DNA of 64,000 bases from Paludisphaera rhizosphaerae (GCF_011065895.1 NZ_JAALCR010000003.1:186001-250000); one strand, 5' to 3'. Shown: positions 31,254 to 40,956, counted from the stretch's first letter. Made by a program: numbers and translations. Notes: generated by a model from the letters alone, not told the origin.

Positions 31254-32362
31254 GCCAGGGCTCCGGCGACGGCCCCGTCGAACGCGGGGGCCTCGTCGAT
31301 GTACTCGTAGAAGACGTTACGCTGGCGGGGGATGTAGCCGGACTCGACGATGCAGCGCTTGATCTCGTCGAGGCTGAGGTGGTGGACGGTCCCGGCCGAG
31401 GAGACGACGTTCTCCTCGATCATCAGGCTCCCCATATCGTTGGCGCCGAAGAAGAGGCCCATCTGGCCGATCTTCGCCCCCTGCGTGACCCACGACGACT
31501 GGATGTTGGGCACGTTGTCGAGGTAGAGCCGCGTCATGGCCTGGGTGCGGAGGTACTCGAACGCCCCGGCGGGAGGGACGTCGGCCATGTCGGTGTGCTC
31601 GGGCTGGAAGGTCCAGCAGATGTGGGCGGTGAAGCCGCCGGTCTCGTCCTGAAGGCGACGGACCTGGTCAAGGTGCTCGATCCGCTCCTCAATCGTCTCG
31701 ACGTGGCCGAACATCATGGTGGCCGTCGACCGGCCGCCGAGCTGATGCCAGACGCGATGGACGTTGATCCAGTCGGCCGTGTTCACCTTGCCGCGGGTGA
31801 TCGCCTTCCGGACGCGATCGACGAGGATCTCGGCCCCGCCGCCGGGGAGGCTCCCCAGGCCGGCTTCCTTGAGCCGCTCCAGGACCGTTCGCAACGGCAG
31901 CTTGGCGACCTTGGTGAAGTGGTGGATCTCCGGGGCGCTGAAGCCGTGGACGTTGATCGTGGGGAAGGTCGACCGGATGTCCTGCAACAGCTCCTCGTAC
32001 CACTCCAGCTTGAGCCTGGGATGGAGGCCGCCCTGGAGGAGGATCTGATCGCCGCCCAGTTCCACCGTCTCGCGGATCTTGTCGAAGAGGACGTCGCGGT
32101 CCAGGACGTAGGCGTCGGCGTCGTCGACCTTCCGGTAAAAGGCGCAGAAGTCGCAGACGGCCGTGCAGACGTTCGTGTAGTTGATGTTGCGGTCGATGTT
32201 GAACGTCCGGAACGGCTCGGGGTGAAGCCGACGGCAAAGAGCGTCGGCCGCGGCGCCGAGTTCCAGCAGGCTCGCTTCCCGAAGCAAGGCGACGCCTTCC
32301 TCGAACGTCAAACGGCCGCCCTCAGCGGCGCGTCGCAAGGTCGCGGGGGCGGTGGAAGACAA
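31250..32362 (-). CDS. mqnC: cyclic dehypoxanthinyl futalosine synthase (radical SAM, menaquinone pathway)
   Basis: 370 residues. The radical SAM iron-sulfur site is the CX3CX2C motif in [20 protein letters not shown]. The words NYTN and FCAFYR separate MqnC from the related MqnE and CofH. Other family stretches are [48 protein letters not shown] and [16 protein letters not shown]. The enzyme cyclises dehypoxanthine futalosine using an adenosyl radical, in the cytoplasm. It overlaps the end of mqnA by 41 bases and the start of the ABC ATPase by 4, so the whole set is one transcription unit. Confidence 0.93.
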
Positions 32363-33149
32363 GATTCACTCCTTCAGGCGCCAGGCCCAGGCGTGCGGCC
32401 ATCGCGGCGAACAGCCGCAGGCCGGCCAGCTCCGGCTCGCCCAGGTCGTAAGACAGGACACGGGTGAGATAATCGTAGCACGTCTGAAAGTCCAGGCCCA
32501 GCCGCGGGCCGTGGATTCGGGCCAGCTCGTCGGCGTTCGCCAGCCCTTCGGCCCGACACCGCGCCAGGGCGTCCGGAACGTCCCCAAGGTCGGCCCCGGC
32601 CCGAACGACCCAGAGGGCGAAGACGAACGGCAGTCCGGTCAGCTCGCGCCAGGCTTCCGCCAGGTCGACGACCTCGTGGAATGAGTCCTCCGGGACTTTC
32701 ATCGCCCGGTCGCCGATCACGAGCACGGCGTCGGCTGTGCTCTCCAGTGCCGAGACCCCCAGTGGCAGCGGCTCGATGGTCTCCGGACGGACGCCGTGGG
32801 CCGCTTCCAGCCAAACCTGCGCCAGCGCCTGGCTCGTCCGCGAGCCCGCGTCCAGGGCGAGCCGGTCGATGGAGCCCAACGGGACCTTGCTGAAGAGCTT
32901 GACGCTCCGCACCGGCCCCCGAGCCCCGATCGCGAAACCAGGCAGGATCTCATATCCCCGCGACGCCCCCCGCAGGTACTCGACCGAAGGGATCAGCGCG
33001 ACGTCGAGATCCCCGGCCGCCAATCGATCCGCCAACCGGCTCGGGACTTCCATCTCCAGCCGGACCTCGGGGGCGAATTCCTCCAGGCGATAGTACAAAG
33101 GCTTGGCGTTCAGATAACTGACCGCTCCGACCCGGACAACTCTCGCCAT
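32322..33149 (-). CDS. mqnA: chorismate dehydratase (menaquinone futalosine pathway)
   Basis: 275 residues. The N-terminus VVRVGAVSYLNAKPLYYRL is the hallmark of MqnA; further family positions are LAAGDLDVALIPSVEYLR, LDAGSRTSQALAQVW and VLVIGDRAM. The protein has the two-lobed periplasmic-binding-protein fold and dehydrates chorismate to 3-enolpyruvylbenzoate, the entry step of the futalosine route. A very strong ribosome site, GGGAGGGAG, precedes the ATG. It heads the operon mqnA-mqnC-ABC ATPase-permease/CPBP-amidohydrolase, with a promoter candidate at 33238-33265. No other mqn gene lies in the window. Confidence 0.93.
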   Translation of the reverse strand: MARVVRVGAVSYLNAKPLYYRLEEFAPEVRLEMEVPSRLADRLAAGDLDVALIPSVEYLRGASRGYEILPGFAIGARGPVRSVKLFSKVPLGSIDRLALDAGSRTSQALAQVWLEAAHGVRPETIEPLPLGVSALESTADAVLVIGDRAMKVPEDSFHEVVDLAEAWRELTGLPFVFALWVVRAGADLGDVPDALARCRAEGLANADELARIHGPRLGLDFQTCYDYLTRVLSYDLGEPELAGLRLFAAMAARLGLAPEGVNLVFHRPRDLATRR

Positions 33150-33237
33150 AACTCCCTCCCAGGGGCCGGCGGGGTTGGCCGGATTTTTCGTCTCGACCGA
33201 AACCGGCGTCGCCGTCGTCCTTTCAATCCTTTTTGAA

Positions 33238-33265
33238 AGTATAGAACGAATCTGGGTGAGGACAA
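33238..33265 (-). promoter_or_regulatory. candidate promoter of the mqnA operon
   Basis: Minus strand: -35 TTGTCC (33260-33265), 16-base spacer, -10 TATACT (33238-33243). A start near 33230 would give an 80-base leader whose first bases form a 7-bp hairpin, CTTTCAA/TTGAAAG (33220-33239). Confidence 0.45.
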
Positions 33266-33272
33266 GGCGGCT

Positions 33273-33761
33273 TCACTCGAACCCGTGGGTCTGCCTGGCG
33301 AGGCTGGAGATGTCGTCGCCGGTGAGGTCGTGGATGGCGCCGAAGCCGGTGATGAGTCGGGCCGAGACCGGTTCGATGCGGACCAGGAAGAAGTCGCCGA
33401 GCTGGAAGCTGATCTCGGATTGGGGGAACTTGCGGAGGTAGGAGTCGCGGGTCTCCGTGAAGGCCTGGCTGTGGGGGTCGATGGGTTCGGCGAAGCCCTG
33501 GATGGAGAGCCGGGAGAGAGTCTGGGGATTGCGCGAGTGGCTGTCGGGCGCGGCGATCATCAGGCCGACCTTGGGGCTCTGGCTGAGTGCCCGAGCGTGC
33601 TGGGCGAGCCGGCTCACGTGGATGTGGAACGCCGAGAGGTCGAGATTGGCGTCGAAGAGGACGAGCGACACCAGGGGGTGCCCATCGAGCAGGGTTCCGA
33701 GCGAGGCGATGCGCTGATCTCGGGCGAGACGGATCAATTCGTGGCCGACCTGGGATTCCAT
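33273..33761 (-). CDS. pyridoxamine 5'-phosphate oxidase-fold protein (HugZ-like)
   Basis: 162 residues. The split-barrel flavin-binding fold is indicated by QRIASLGTLLDGHPLVSLVLF, FHIHVSRLAQHARALSQSPKVGLMI and LSIQGFAEPID, followed by DSYLRKFPQ and FFLVRIEPVSARLITGFG. The last string, with an aromatic/arginine pattern, is typical of the HugZ/heme-utilisation branch of PPOX proteins. Cofactor could be FMN or heme, so a role in heme handling or as a small flavoprotein oxidase is possible but unproven. It is a monocistronic minus-strand gene between the triple-PDZ gene and mqnA. Confidence 0.82.
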   Translation of the reverse strand: MESQVGHELIRLARDQRIASLGTLLDGHPLVSLVLFDANLDLSAFHIHVSRLAQHARALSQSPKVGLMIAAPDSHSRNPQTLSRLSIQGFAEPIDPHSQAFTETRDSYLRKFPQSEISFQLGDFFLVRIEPVSARLITGFGAIHDLTGDDISSLARQTHGFE

Positions 33762-33786
33762 CGGATGTCCCTCCTTGAGGTGAATG

Positions 33787-33820
33787 GGCCCCCCGCGCTC
33801 AGGCCTGAGCGCGGGGGGCC
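33787..33820 (-). terminator. 34-bp perfect palindrome, terminator of the triple-PDZ gene
   Basis: GGCCCCCCGCGCTCAGG (33787-33803) is directly followed by its exact reverse complement (33804-33820). It begins 7 bases beyond the minus-strand PDZ stop. Confidence 0.7.
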
Positions 33821-33826
33821 GGTCCG

Positions 33827-35287
33827 TCAGCGTCCGAGGTCGATCTTGACGGGGGTCTTCTTGCCGGACTTGACGTCGAGGACCGTGAGCGTGAACGAGG
33901 AGCCGACGCTCTTGAGGGCCTGTTCGAAGAGGTCCGGAGCGAAGACGACTCGGTCGTCGACGCCGACGATGGCGTCGCCGACTTCGAGGCCGGCTTTCTC
34001 GGCCGGACTGCCAGGGGCGACGGCCGCCACCTTCACCACCGGCAGCAGATCGGCCGTCCCAGGCTTGACCGTCAGCCCGAAGCTCTGCGCGGTGAGCCCC
34101 CCGCCAGTGGGCGCGGGATTCGAGGGAGCCGGTCCGGGCGTGGGTGTAGGCGTCGGCGAAGGCGACGGTGATGGAACCGGTGCCGCCCCGAGAGCGACTT
34201 CGACGGGAACGTCACGACCGGAACGGACGTCGCGGACTGACACGACGATCTTCTCGCCGGCCGCATTGAGGGCCTCTTGCAGCCGGGCCTGATCGTTCAG
34301 CGCGATCCCGCCGGCCTCGACGAGAACGTCACCGACCTCGATCCCGGCCTGTTTGGCGGGCCCGCCTTCCTGCAATCCCGTCACCTTGAGCGCCGTCCGA
34401 AGCCCGAGTCGAACGGGTTCCACCTGAACGCCCAACGTGCGTCTTGGGCTGGACGGAGCCGGCGAGGTCGGAGCCGGCGAGGTCGGAGTCGGCGCAGCCG
34501 CGATCACGCCGGTCAGGTCCACCGGCACCTCGACCTGCTCGCGCGTCCGGACGTTCAGGATGGCGAACTCGGCGTTCGGCCCTCCCTTGGCCAGGATCTC
34601 GGCGAGTTGTTGCACGCTGGCGAAGCCCGACTTGTTCACGCCGATGATGACGTCGCCCCGTTCAAAACCGGCCTTCTGCGCGGGCGTATTGGGGAGGACG
34701 TCGGTGATCCGAAGGACGAGCCGACCGTTGACCTCGACCGCGTCGGCCTTGACGCCGATCGACTTCAGAACGTCAGCGCCGGCCGTCGATGGGGACGTGG
34801 GGACAGGTGGGAGGTTCGGGGTCGGAGTGGGCGAGGGAGAAGGAGTCGTCGGTCGGGCTTCCGCAGTCCGGTCGATCGGCGGAGGTCCGCCGGACTGGTC
34901 GAACCAGTTGGGGAACGTCCCTTCCCAGCCGCCGCCCTCATGGGGATACAGGTAGGCCTTGATCGTGGCTCCCTCGGAGGGAACGGAAGCGTAGCCTTGC
35001 CCTCGATTCGCCCCCTGGAAGACGTGGACGTAGACCTGCTCGCCAGGGGCGGGGATCGTGGACCCGCGTCGGCGGGCCTCGGCGGCGCCGCGACCCATCT
35101 CAGCACGGGTGACGTCGAGTTGCACCACGTAGTCGGTCCGATCCGACTTCTGGCTGCGGTAGACCCCTCGAACCGATCCATCGACGACGACCGCAGCCCC
35201 CTCCTTGGGCTGAGCCTGCTGGGATCGAGCCTGGCCGGCCGCGAGTGCGAGCCCGACAAGCGCCCACGTCCACGATCGCTTCATCAT
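33827..35287 (-). CDS. secreted protein with three PDZ domains joined by Pro/Ser/Thr linkers
   Basis: 487 residues from ATG 35287 (GGAGG 8 bases upstream); the frame stays open further upstream without support. Signal peptide MMKRSWTWALVGLALAAGQARS. Residues about 25-130 are a beta-rich domain (DGSVRGVYRSQKSDRTDYVVQ ... VYVHVFQGANRG). Three PDZ domains follow at about 172-255, 282-365 and 400-487, each with the G-hydrophobic-G loop and a 'GxxxGDVIxGV' strand (KAGFERGDVIIGV, QAGIEVGDVLVEA, KAGLEVGDAIVGV). The linkers are SPTPTP-type repeats. There is no protease domain, so it probably works as a scaffold or peptide-binding protein outside the membrane. Internal PDZ similarity suggests duplication. 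Confidence 0.88.
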   Translation of the reverse strand: MMKRSWTWALVGLALAAGQARSQQAQPKEGAAVVVDGSVRGVYRSQKSDRTDYVVQLDVTRAEMGRGAAEARRRGSTIPAPGEQVYVHVFQGANRGQGYASVPSEGATIKAYLYPHEGGGWEGTFPNWFDQSGGPPPIDRTAEARPTTPSPSPTPTPNLPPVPTSPSTAGADVLKSIGVKADAVEVNGRLVLRITDVLPNTPAQKAGFERGDVIIGVNKSGFASVQQLAEILAKGGPNAEFAILNVRTREQVEVPVDLTGVIAAAPTPTSPAPTSPAPSSPRRTLGVQVEPVRLGLRTALKVTGLQEGGPAKQAGIEVGDVLVEAGGIALNDQARLQEALNAAGEKIVVSVRDVRSGRDVPVEVALGAAPVPSPSPSPTPTPTPGPAPSNPAPTGGGLTAQSFGLTVKPGTADLLPVVKVAAVAPGSPAEKAGLEVGDAIVGVDDRVVFAPDLFEQALKSVGSSFTLTVLDVKSGKKTPVKIDLGR

Positions 35288-35393
35288 GTCCCTGACCTCC
35301 CGATACAGATCAGATCGGTGTACGCGGCGAAGCCCCACGCCGCTCGCCGCCGATTGTAACCGGTGGGACGTCCGCAAGGATGTTCCGATCCAC

Positions 35394-37181
35394 TCAGAAT
35401 TCCATCCGGTTGAACGCCCGGATTCCAATCCGCAGCGGGATGATCGTCGCCGCAGCGCCAATGATCAGGCTGGCGATCACGGCCGTCGTCAGCCAGAACC
35501 GCAGCGCGCCCCATGAGAGGATCAGCCGGGCCGACTCCGCGTTGTCCTGGCCGACGAAGTAGAGATGACACGGCACGGCCAGCGCCGTGACGATCGTGAA
35601 GATGAAAACCAGGCTCACCAGCAGGTTGAACGTCCCGCCGAACCCGGCGGCGATCTTCGATGGGTCGGACTCGCGCAGGTTCGGCAGCCGCGCTCCCAGC
35701 CCCACGCTGATCCCCGAGAGTCCCAGGCAGAGCACGGCGATCATCCCGACGTGCAGCAGAATCATCCAGGGATTCATCTGGAGCATCAGATCGCTGAGAA
35801 CCACCAGGAACTCGGTGGAGATGAGTGAGATTCCCGCCGAGAACGCGAACTTGCCCCAGAGGATCTGGTCGCGCCGCAGCGGCAGCAGCCCCAGCGTCCA
35901 GAAGTTCCGCCCCTCCAGCGACAGCAATGGGAAGATGAACCGGCTGGTGAACGTCGAGAGGATCAAGGCCGTCACCGACAGATTCAGGAAGCTCACCAGG
36001 TTCCGCCAGTACGGGCTCTGCGCGCCGTAACCGAGCCGAGGGATGTTCAGGAAGTAGAAAGCCAGCAGACCGAAGAAGATCAGGAACTGCGACCACTGAG
36101 TCGGGTCGCGAAGGAACGTCCGCAGGTCCTTGAGGATCAACAACCGGATCGGCTGCGGCAGGTAGAAGAAGAGGCGGTGGAACGTCGCATCCATGAGGCC
36201 GAAGCCGCGGCGTTTGCGGCTGGAGCGTTCGCCCTGAATCCGCCCGTAGCCCCGACGGTAAAGATCGCGAGCGAGGACGGCGGCGGTCAGGTAGGCGAGC
36301 CCGGCGTGCGAGGAGAGGATCATCAGGTAATATCCCGCCCCGCGCCAGTCTCCCTTGGCGGCCGCCAGCAGCCCCGCCGACATCCACCGACTGGGCCACA
36401 ATGGATTCTGACAGAAGGCGAGGCGGTTGAGCACGCTCCCCAGCCAGTCGCTGCTGAGAGCCTCGTAGGGCGTCGTGAGAAGCTTCCACGCCGTATAGAG
36501 AAAGACTCCCAGGCCGACGACCGTCGCCAGGGCCAGCACAGTCCGCTCGCGTCGGGGAAAGACGTTGGCGACGGCGATGGCCACGATCGAGCCCAGGCTC
36601 GACGGTATCAACACGAACACCGCCAGGAAGGCGGGGATCAACGCGTAGTAAGGCCACGGCGCGCCGGCGTCCGACGCCGAGGGGCCCACCTTGATCGTCA
36701 GCCCGTACGCCACCAGGAGCGGGCTTCCCAGCAAGAGGAACCCCCACGACGCAAACGCCACGGCCTCGGCGAATTTGTGGGCGAAAATCCGGTCGGCCGC
36801 CGCGGGGGTTGTCAGCAGGAACGTCGCCTCTCGCGAGTGGAACAACGCCGCATAGACGATGATCCCCGTCGAGAACAGGAGCATCACCAGAAGCGACAGG
36901 AAGAACATGCCGAACAGGTATTCGATGATCGTGTTGGCCAGATCGACGTAGATCGCGATGAACTGGAAGCTCTTGAGGAACAGCAGGAACAATCCCGCCC
37001 AGAAAACCGCGCTGCAGAAGACGATCATCGAAGCCCGAAGCCGCGAGTCGGCCACCAGGGCGCTTAGAGTGTTGCTAAGCTGCCGCCAGCGGAGCCAGCG
37101 CAGGGCCCGAGCCGACCGATCGGCGGGGGTTGCGGCCGAGGCCGGCGCTGGGACGAAAGACTCCGGCAGAGCCAGGCTCAT
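35394..37181 (-). CDS. ABC exporter permease, large multi-helix type
   Basis: 595 residues with about 12-14 hydrophobic helices and a soluble N-terminus. The segments FWAGLFLLFLKSFQFIAIYVDL, LLVMLLFSTGIIVYAALFHSREATFLLTTPAAADRIFAHK and GRNFWTLGLLPLRRDQILWGKF are characteristic of the 'putative ABC exporter' permeases, where the cytoplasmic loop contains 'LLTTP' and 'LPLRR'. It overlaps the ATPase gene by 4 bases and is the last gene of its operon. Substrate unknown. Confidence 0.85.
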   Translation of the reverse strand: MSLALPESFVPAPASAATPADRSARALRWLRWRQLSNTLSALVADSRLRASMIVFCSAVFWAGLFLLFLKSFQFIAIYVDLANTIIEYLFGMFFLSLLVMLLFSTGIIVYAALFHSREATFLLTTPAAADRIFAHKFAEAVAFASWGFLLLGSPLLVAYGLTIKVGPSASDAGAPWPYYALIPAFLAVFVLIPSSLGSIVAIAVANVFPRRERTVLALATVVGLGVFLYTAWKLLTTPYEALSSDWLGSVLNRLAFCQNPLWPSRWMSAGLLAAAKGDWRGAGYYLMILSSHAGLAYLTAAVLARDLYRRGYGRIQGERSSRKRRGFGLMDATFHRLFFYLPQPIRLLILKDLRTFLRDPTQWSQFLIFFGLLAFYFLNIPRLGYGAQSPYWRNLVSFLNLSVTALILSTFTSRFIFPLLSLEGRNFWTLGLLPLRRDQILWGKFAFSAGISLISTEFLVVLSDLMLQMNPWMILLHVGMIAVLCLGLSGISVGLGARLPNLRESDPSKIAAGFGGTFNLLVSLVFIFTIVTALAVPCHLYFVGQDNAESARLILSWGALRFWLTTAVIASLIIGAAATIIPLRIGIRAFNRMEF

Positions 37182-37945
37182 AAGCTCGTCTCCAGGCGGG
37201 CCCGCGCGATCGGACTGATCGCCCGCGGAACGTCGTGACCGGTGAGTTTCAGGAAGAGGTCTTCCAGACTGCCGTCGTGCTTCGCCTGCCGGCGCAGTTC
37301 GTCGAGCGGCCCGACGGCGAGCATCCGACCGTGATCGACGATCCCAATCGTGTCGGCCAGTTCCTCCGCGATCGCGAGCAGATGGATCGACATCAAAACA
37401 GCGGCCCCGGCGCGAGCCTGGGCGACGAACATGTTCTTGACGACCCGCGCGTTCCGGGGGTCCAACCCCACCAGCGGCTCATCGACCACGAGCACCCGGG
37501 GTTCGTGAACCAGCGCCGAGGCGAAGACCACCCGTTGCTTCATCCCCTGCGAGTAACCCTCGCAGAGTTCGTCGATGAAATCCCCCATCTCGAAGGTTTC
37601 GATCATCTCCTCGATCCGCGCAGCGCCGGTCGCCCGGTCGACGCCGTACATCTCGACGACGAACCGGAGGAACTCACGGCCGGTGAGCTTGTCGTACAGG
37701 TACGGCTGGTCGGGGACGTACCCTAAGAGTCGCCTCGCTCCTTCAGAGGCCGCCGGCATTCCGCCGATCAGCACGCTCCCCTCGCTGGGCGTCAGCAGAC
37801 CGCAGATCATCTTGATGGTGGTGGTCTTGCCCGCCCCGTTGGGCCCAAGGAAGGCGAAGAGTTCGCCGGGCCGGACCGTCAGGTCAAGGCGGTCGACCGC
37901 TTTCTTGTCGCCGAACGACTTGCTTACGCCTCGCAGCTCGATCAT
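37178..37945 (-). CDS. ABC transporter ATP-binding protein
   Basis: 255 residues. Walker [11 protein letters not shown]-loop VPDQPYLYDKLTG, signature-like YSQGMKQRVVFASALVHEP, Walker B VLVVDEPLVGLD, and the switch His in VLMSIHLLAIAEEL. This is an exporter-type (CcmA/NatA) ATPase. It sits between a hypothetical membrane-anchored protein (4-base overlap) and its permease (4-base overlap), so all three are translationally coupled. Confidence 0.93.
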   Translation of the reverse strand: MIELRGVSKSFGDKKAVDRLDLTVRPGELFAFLGPNGAGKTTTIKMICGLLTPSEGSVLIGGMPAASEGARRLLGYVPDQPYLYDKLTGREFLRFVVEMYGVDRATGAARIEEMIETFEMGDFIDELCEGYSQGMKQRVVFASALVHEPRVLVVDEPLVGLDPRNARVVKNMFVAQARAGAAVLMSIHLLAIAEELADTIGIVDHGRMLAVGPLDELRRQAKHDGSLEDLFLKLTGHDVPRAISPIARARLETSL

Positions 37946-38811
37946 GGCGTCGTCTCCGCCGCGGGTTCCGCGTTCGGCTTTGGGGTCGGGTCGGGAAGCC
38001 GTTCCAGAACCATTTCCACGAACGGCAACGGCACCTGCTGACGGAGGATCACGCCGTCAAGCCGCACCCAGGTCTTCGCCTTGATGGGCCCAGCGGTCTG
38101 GACGACCTCGAAGGCGCTGACGGCCTCGCCGTTCCAGTCGATGAACGTGCGTCGCTCGACCACGACCCGGGCCGTCTCGACGACCCCCGAAAGCGGGTTG
38201 ATGATCTTCATGTCCCATCGCTGGCCGACGTGCAGTCCGGGAAGCCGGTCGAGCGGTCGAAGCGAGTCGGAGACCACGGATCGAGGTTCGTAGGGGAATT
38301 TGCGGTGAATGTTCAGCATCGAGGCAATCCCCCGCGACTGAACGTCCATGACGCCGTCGTTGACTTTCCCCTGGACCTTGAAGAAAACGTCCTCCGAGTC
38401 GCCCCCCTTCACATCCATGGTGAACGAGCGAAGGTCGCCGTGGGCGTCGACGCGATAATCGCCCAGGATGCTCAGCTTGACGCCCGCCCCTCCCGACAAC
38501 GGCGACTGCTTGAGCACCTCGGCGGCGTCGAAGTCGACGCGGCTGGAGAGGGCGTACGAGCCGTCGGCCAGCCGGTTCGAATCCGTGACCGCCTTGCCCA
38601 CCGCCCGCCGGGCCTCCGGCCGCTGAGGGTCGTCGATGACGTCGATCGACCAGGAAACCGGCGTCGGGTTCTCACCGGCCGCCGCCGCGATCGCCCGCAG
38701 GTCGGGCGGATACCCGAGCGTCAATTCCGGCACGACCTCCCACCTCAAGAGGAAGAAAGCCCCAATCAGCCAGTAGACCAGGATCGCCAGCGAGACGATT
38801 CGTGGTGGCAT
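37942..38811 (-). CDS. hypothetical protein with N-terminal membrane helix, ABC operon-linked
   Basis: 289 residues. One N-terminal helix (IVSLAILVYWLIGAFFLL) and then an extracytoplasmic beta-rich domain. Repeated features are SYALSSRVDFDAAEVL, LSILGDYRVDAHGDLRSFTMDV, VGQRWDMKIINPLSGVVETARV and KTWVRLDGVILRQQVPLP; the last resembles LolA/LolB-like or DUF-type lipoprotein carriers. I do not recognise a named family. As the first gene of the operon with an ABC ATPase and permease, it could be an accessory or substrate-handling subunit. The C-terminus is Pro/Glu-rich. Confidence 0.75.
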   Translation of the reverse strand: MPPRIVSLAILVYWLIGAFFLLRWEVVPELTLGYPPDLRAIAAAAGENPTPVSWSIDVIDDPQRPEARRAVGKAVTDSNRLADGSYALSSRVDFDAAEVLKQSPLSGGAGVKLSILGDYRVDAHGDLRSFTMDVKGGDSEDVFFKVQGKVNDGVMDVQSRGIASMLNIHRKFPYEPRSVVSDSLRPLDRLPGLHVGQRWDMKIINPLSGVVETARVVVERRTFIDWNGEAVSAFEVVQTAGPIKAKTWVRLDGVILRQQVPLPFVEMVLERLPDPTPKPNAEPAAETTP

Positions 38812-39046
38812 TGCATCCGGCCCTCGATGTTCGTAACGCGCGGAGTCGCCGTACGCCCATGCTAGGCGGAACGACCCGCTGGAGGCCAGGGCTCACCTGA
38901 GTCCGACGTCTGTCAGACTCCTCCTCTGGCAGTGTAGGCGCGCTGGGGTGGTTCGACGAGCCCCCCGCCTCGGAATTCTAGCGGGAGCGTCGTTACGACG
39001 TCCCCAAAGGCCGTCCTGAAGTCCCGACGAACCGTCGCAAACCGGG

Positions 39047-40081
39047 TCAGGAAGACTTACGGCTCGGCCTGATCTCATCCTCCAGCGCCTTGCCGGGTCG
39101 GCCCGCTTCAAGGATATGCAGGCCGAAGCGTTCCGAGAGTTCCTTGCAGACCAGGACGCCTCGGACGCTGTTCCCTTTCTCGTCGAGCGATGGGGAGAAA
39201 ACGGCGATGCCGGCGACGCCCGGGACCACGGCGAGGATGCCCCCCGAGACTCCGCTCTTCGCGGGCAGTCCGATGCGATAGGTCCATTCGCCCGCGAAGT
39301 CGTAACTGCCGCACGACAGCATGATGCTCAGCAAGTCCTTCACATAGGGAGCCTCCAACGCTCGCTCCCCGGTGGCCGGATTGACTCCGCCGTTCGCAAG
39401 AGTCGCCCCCATCAGCGCCAGATCGTGGCAGTCCACCAGGACCGAGCACTGCTGAAAATAAAGTTCGAGCGTCTCATCCACCCGGTCCTCGATCATCCCG
39501 AAATTGAGCATCAGATGAGCGATGGCCCGATTGCGATGGCCGGTCGAGCGTTCTGACAGGAAGGTCGCGCTGTCGACGTGGACCTCGCGCCCCACGTACT
39601 TCCGAAACATCTCAAGCATGCGCTTGTAGCGTTCAATCTGGTCCGCCCCCTTGATCAAGTCGGTGGTGGCGATGGCGCCCGCATTGACCATGGGGTTGAA
39701 GGGTCGATTCGTCGCCTCGTCGAGCACGATCGAATTGAAGGCTTCACCAGTGGGCTCGACTCCGACCTTGGACAGGACGTGATCGCGGCCGTGGTCCTCC
39801 AACGCCAGCCCGAAAATGAACGGCTTGGAGATGGATTGGATGCTGAAAGGCCGATCCGCTTCGCCGACGTCGAACCTGAGCCCGTCCACCGTCACGACGC
39901 TGATCCCGAACCACTCGGGATCGGCCTTGGCCAGTTCCGGGATGTAGGACGCAACCCGACCTGTCTTCACCTGACTGTATTTGCCATGCAAGTTTCGCAG
40001 CGTCTCGCGAAACGGGGCGGACGCTGACTTCATCTTGTTCACGAGCGCGTCGAGGTCGCCTCGGTTCGATTCAACAGCCAC
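39047..40081 (-). CDS. glsA: glutaminase, beta-lactamase-like fold
   Basis: 344 residues, close to the usual 310-330. The catalytic Ser-x-x-Lys is in [16 protein letters not shown]. Other signature parts are [17 protein letters not shown], with the conserved Asn-Ala-Gly, and [21 protein letters not shown], plus [30 protein letters not shown] near the end. It hydrolyses glutamine to glutamate and ammonia, and glutaminases of this type are sometimes linked to acid resistance. It starts just downstream of the MinD-like gene on the same strand (gap of 51 bases) but is functionally unrelated as far as I can see. Confidence 0.92.
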   Translation of the reverse strand: MAVESNRGDLDALVNKMKSASAPFRETLRNLHGKYSQVKTGRVASYIPELAKADPEWFGISVVTVDGLRFDVGEADRPFSIQSISKPFIFGLALEDHGRDHVLSKVGVEPTGEAFNSIVLDEATNRPFNPMVNAGAIATTDLIKGADQIERYKRMLEMFRKYVGREVHVDSATFLSERSTGHRNRAIAHLMLNFGMIEDRVDETLELYFQQCSVLVDCHDLALMGATLANGGVNPATGERALEAPYVKDLLSIMLSCGSYDFAGEWTYRIGLPAKSGVSGGILAVVPGVAGIAVFSPSLDEKGNSVRGVLVCKELSERFGLHILEAGRPGKALEDEIRPSRKSS

Positions 40082-40132
40082 TTTGCATGCGCTCCAGGAA
40101 GACGAGATAGGGGGCGTCGCGTGCTCGCAGCC

Positions 40133-40906
40133 TTACGAAAGGAGACGATCGGCCACGGATCGAAGACCTCGAGTCACCGGGTGGTTGGGAAACCGATAGA
40201 CGAAAACGCCTGCGCTTCCGAGACGGGCCAGATCCTCGTCCAGCGGAAGCATGCCGACGACGGGAGCCTGGTAGGCGGTTTCGATCTGGGAACGCAACTG
40301 ATCGACGTCGACGCCCGCGGGCACCTTGTTCAGGACGATCTGCAGGTCTGCCACCTCGAGGCGGCGGGCGAGTTCAACGGTCACCGCCGTCCCCTGGAAG
40401 TCCTGGTTGTCCGGTCGCATGACCAGCAGGAACGTGTCGGAGATGGCGATCGAGAGAAGGGTCTCCTCGTTGACGCCGGGATGCGTGTCGATGAGGAGAT
40501 AGTCCAATTCCAGTTCGCGAATCAGGGCGCGGAAGCCGTCGGTCAGGAGGCCGACGTCGTAGCCTTCACGAAGTACGCGAGCGATCTCGCCGGTCCGGGA
40601 GCTGGACGGGATCAGCAGGACCGTCCCGCGGGACGCCGTCGAATCATCGGCCGCGGCGGGTCGTCCAGCGTCCACCTCATAGGCCGCCTGCTCAATCCGG
40701 CAGCGCCCCCACAGATAGTCGTTCAGCGTGAACCGAACGGACTCCTCTCGAAGGCCGAAGATCACATGAATACCTGGCGAGTGGATGTCCGTGTCGATCA
40801 CGCCGACTCGCTTCCCCGCTCCCGCCAGCAAAGCCGCCAGGTTGGCCGTCGTGTTGGACTTCCCCGTGCCGCCTCGAAAGGAGTGGATGGCTATGATTCT
40901 GGCCAT
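40133..40906 (-). CDS. MinD/ParA-like ATPase with RGGTGKS P-loop
   Basis: 258 residues from ATG 40906; the open frame continues 18 codons upstream. The start aligns with MinD, MARIIAIHSFRGGTGKSNTTANLAALLAG, but the signature lysine of the deviant Walker A (position 11 in MinD) is replaced by Arg. The Asp of the A' motif is in VGVIDTDIHSPGIHVIFG and the switch II region in LDYLLIDTHPGVNEETLL. Such 'FRGGTGKSN' ATPases form a distinct group that commonly stands beside FHA or phosphatase genes. Here an FHA protein lies 50 bases upstream. Likely a membrane- or signal-linked positioning ATPase. Partner and cargo unknown. Confidence 0.85.
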   Translation of the reverse strand: MARIIAIHSFRGGTGKSNTTANLAALLAGAGKRVGVIDTDIHSPGIHVIFGLREESVRFTLNDYLWGRCRIEQAAYEVDAGRPAAADDSTASRGTVLLIPSSSRTGEIARVLREGYDVGLLTDGFRALIRELELDYLLIDTHPGVNEETLLSIAISDTFLLVMRPDNQDFQGTAVTVELARRLEVADLQIVLNKVPAGVDVDQLRSQIETAYQAPVVGMLPLDEDLARLGSAGVFVYRFPNHPVTRGLRSVADRLLS

Positions 40907-40956
40907 GATTGATTTCCGGAGGAGTACGACGCTTGCCGCGCGGCGAGCTTCTTCTC

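Noticed and set aside
33220-33239. CTTTCAA/TTGAAAG hairpin as a terminator
   Set aside because: It lies downstream of a promoter-like site for mqnA and in its leader, not after a gene end; a leader hairpin is more likely.
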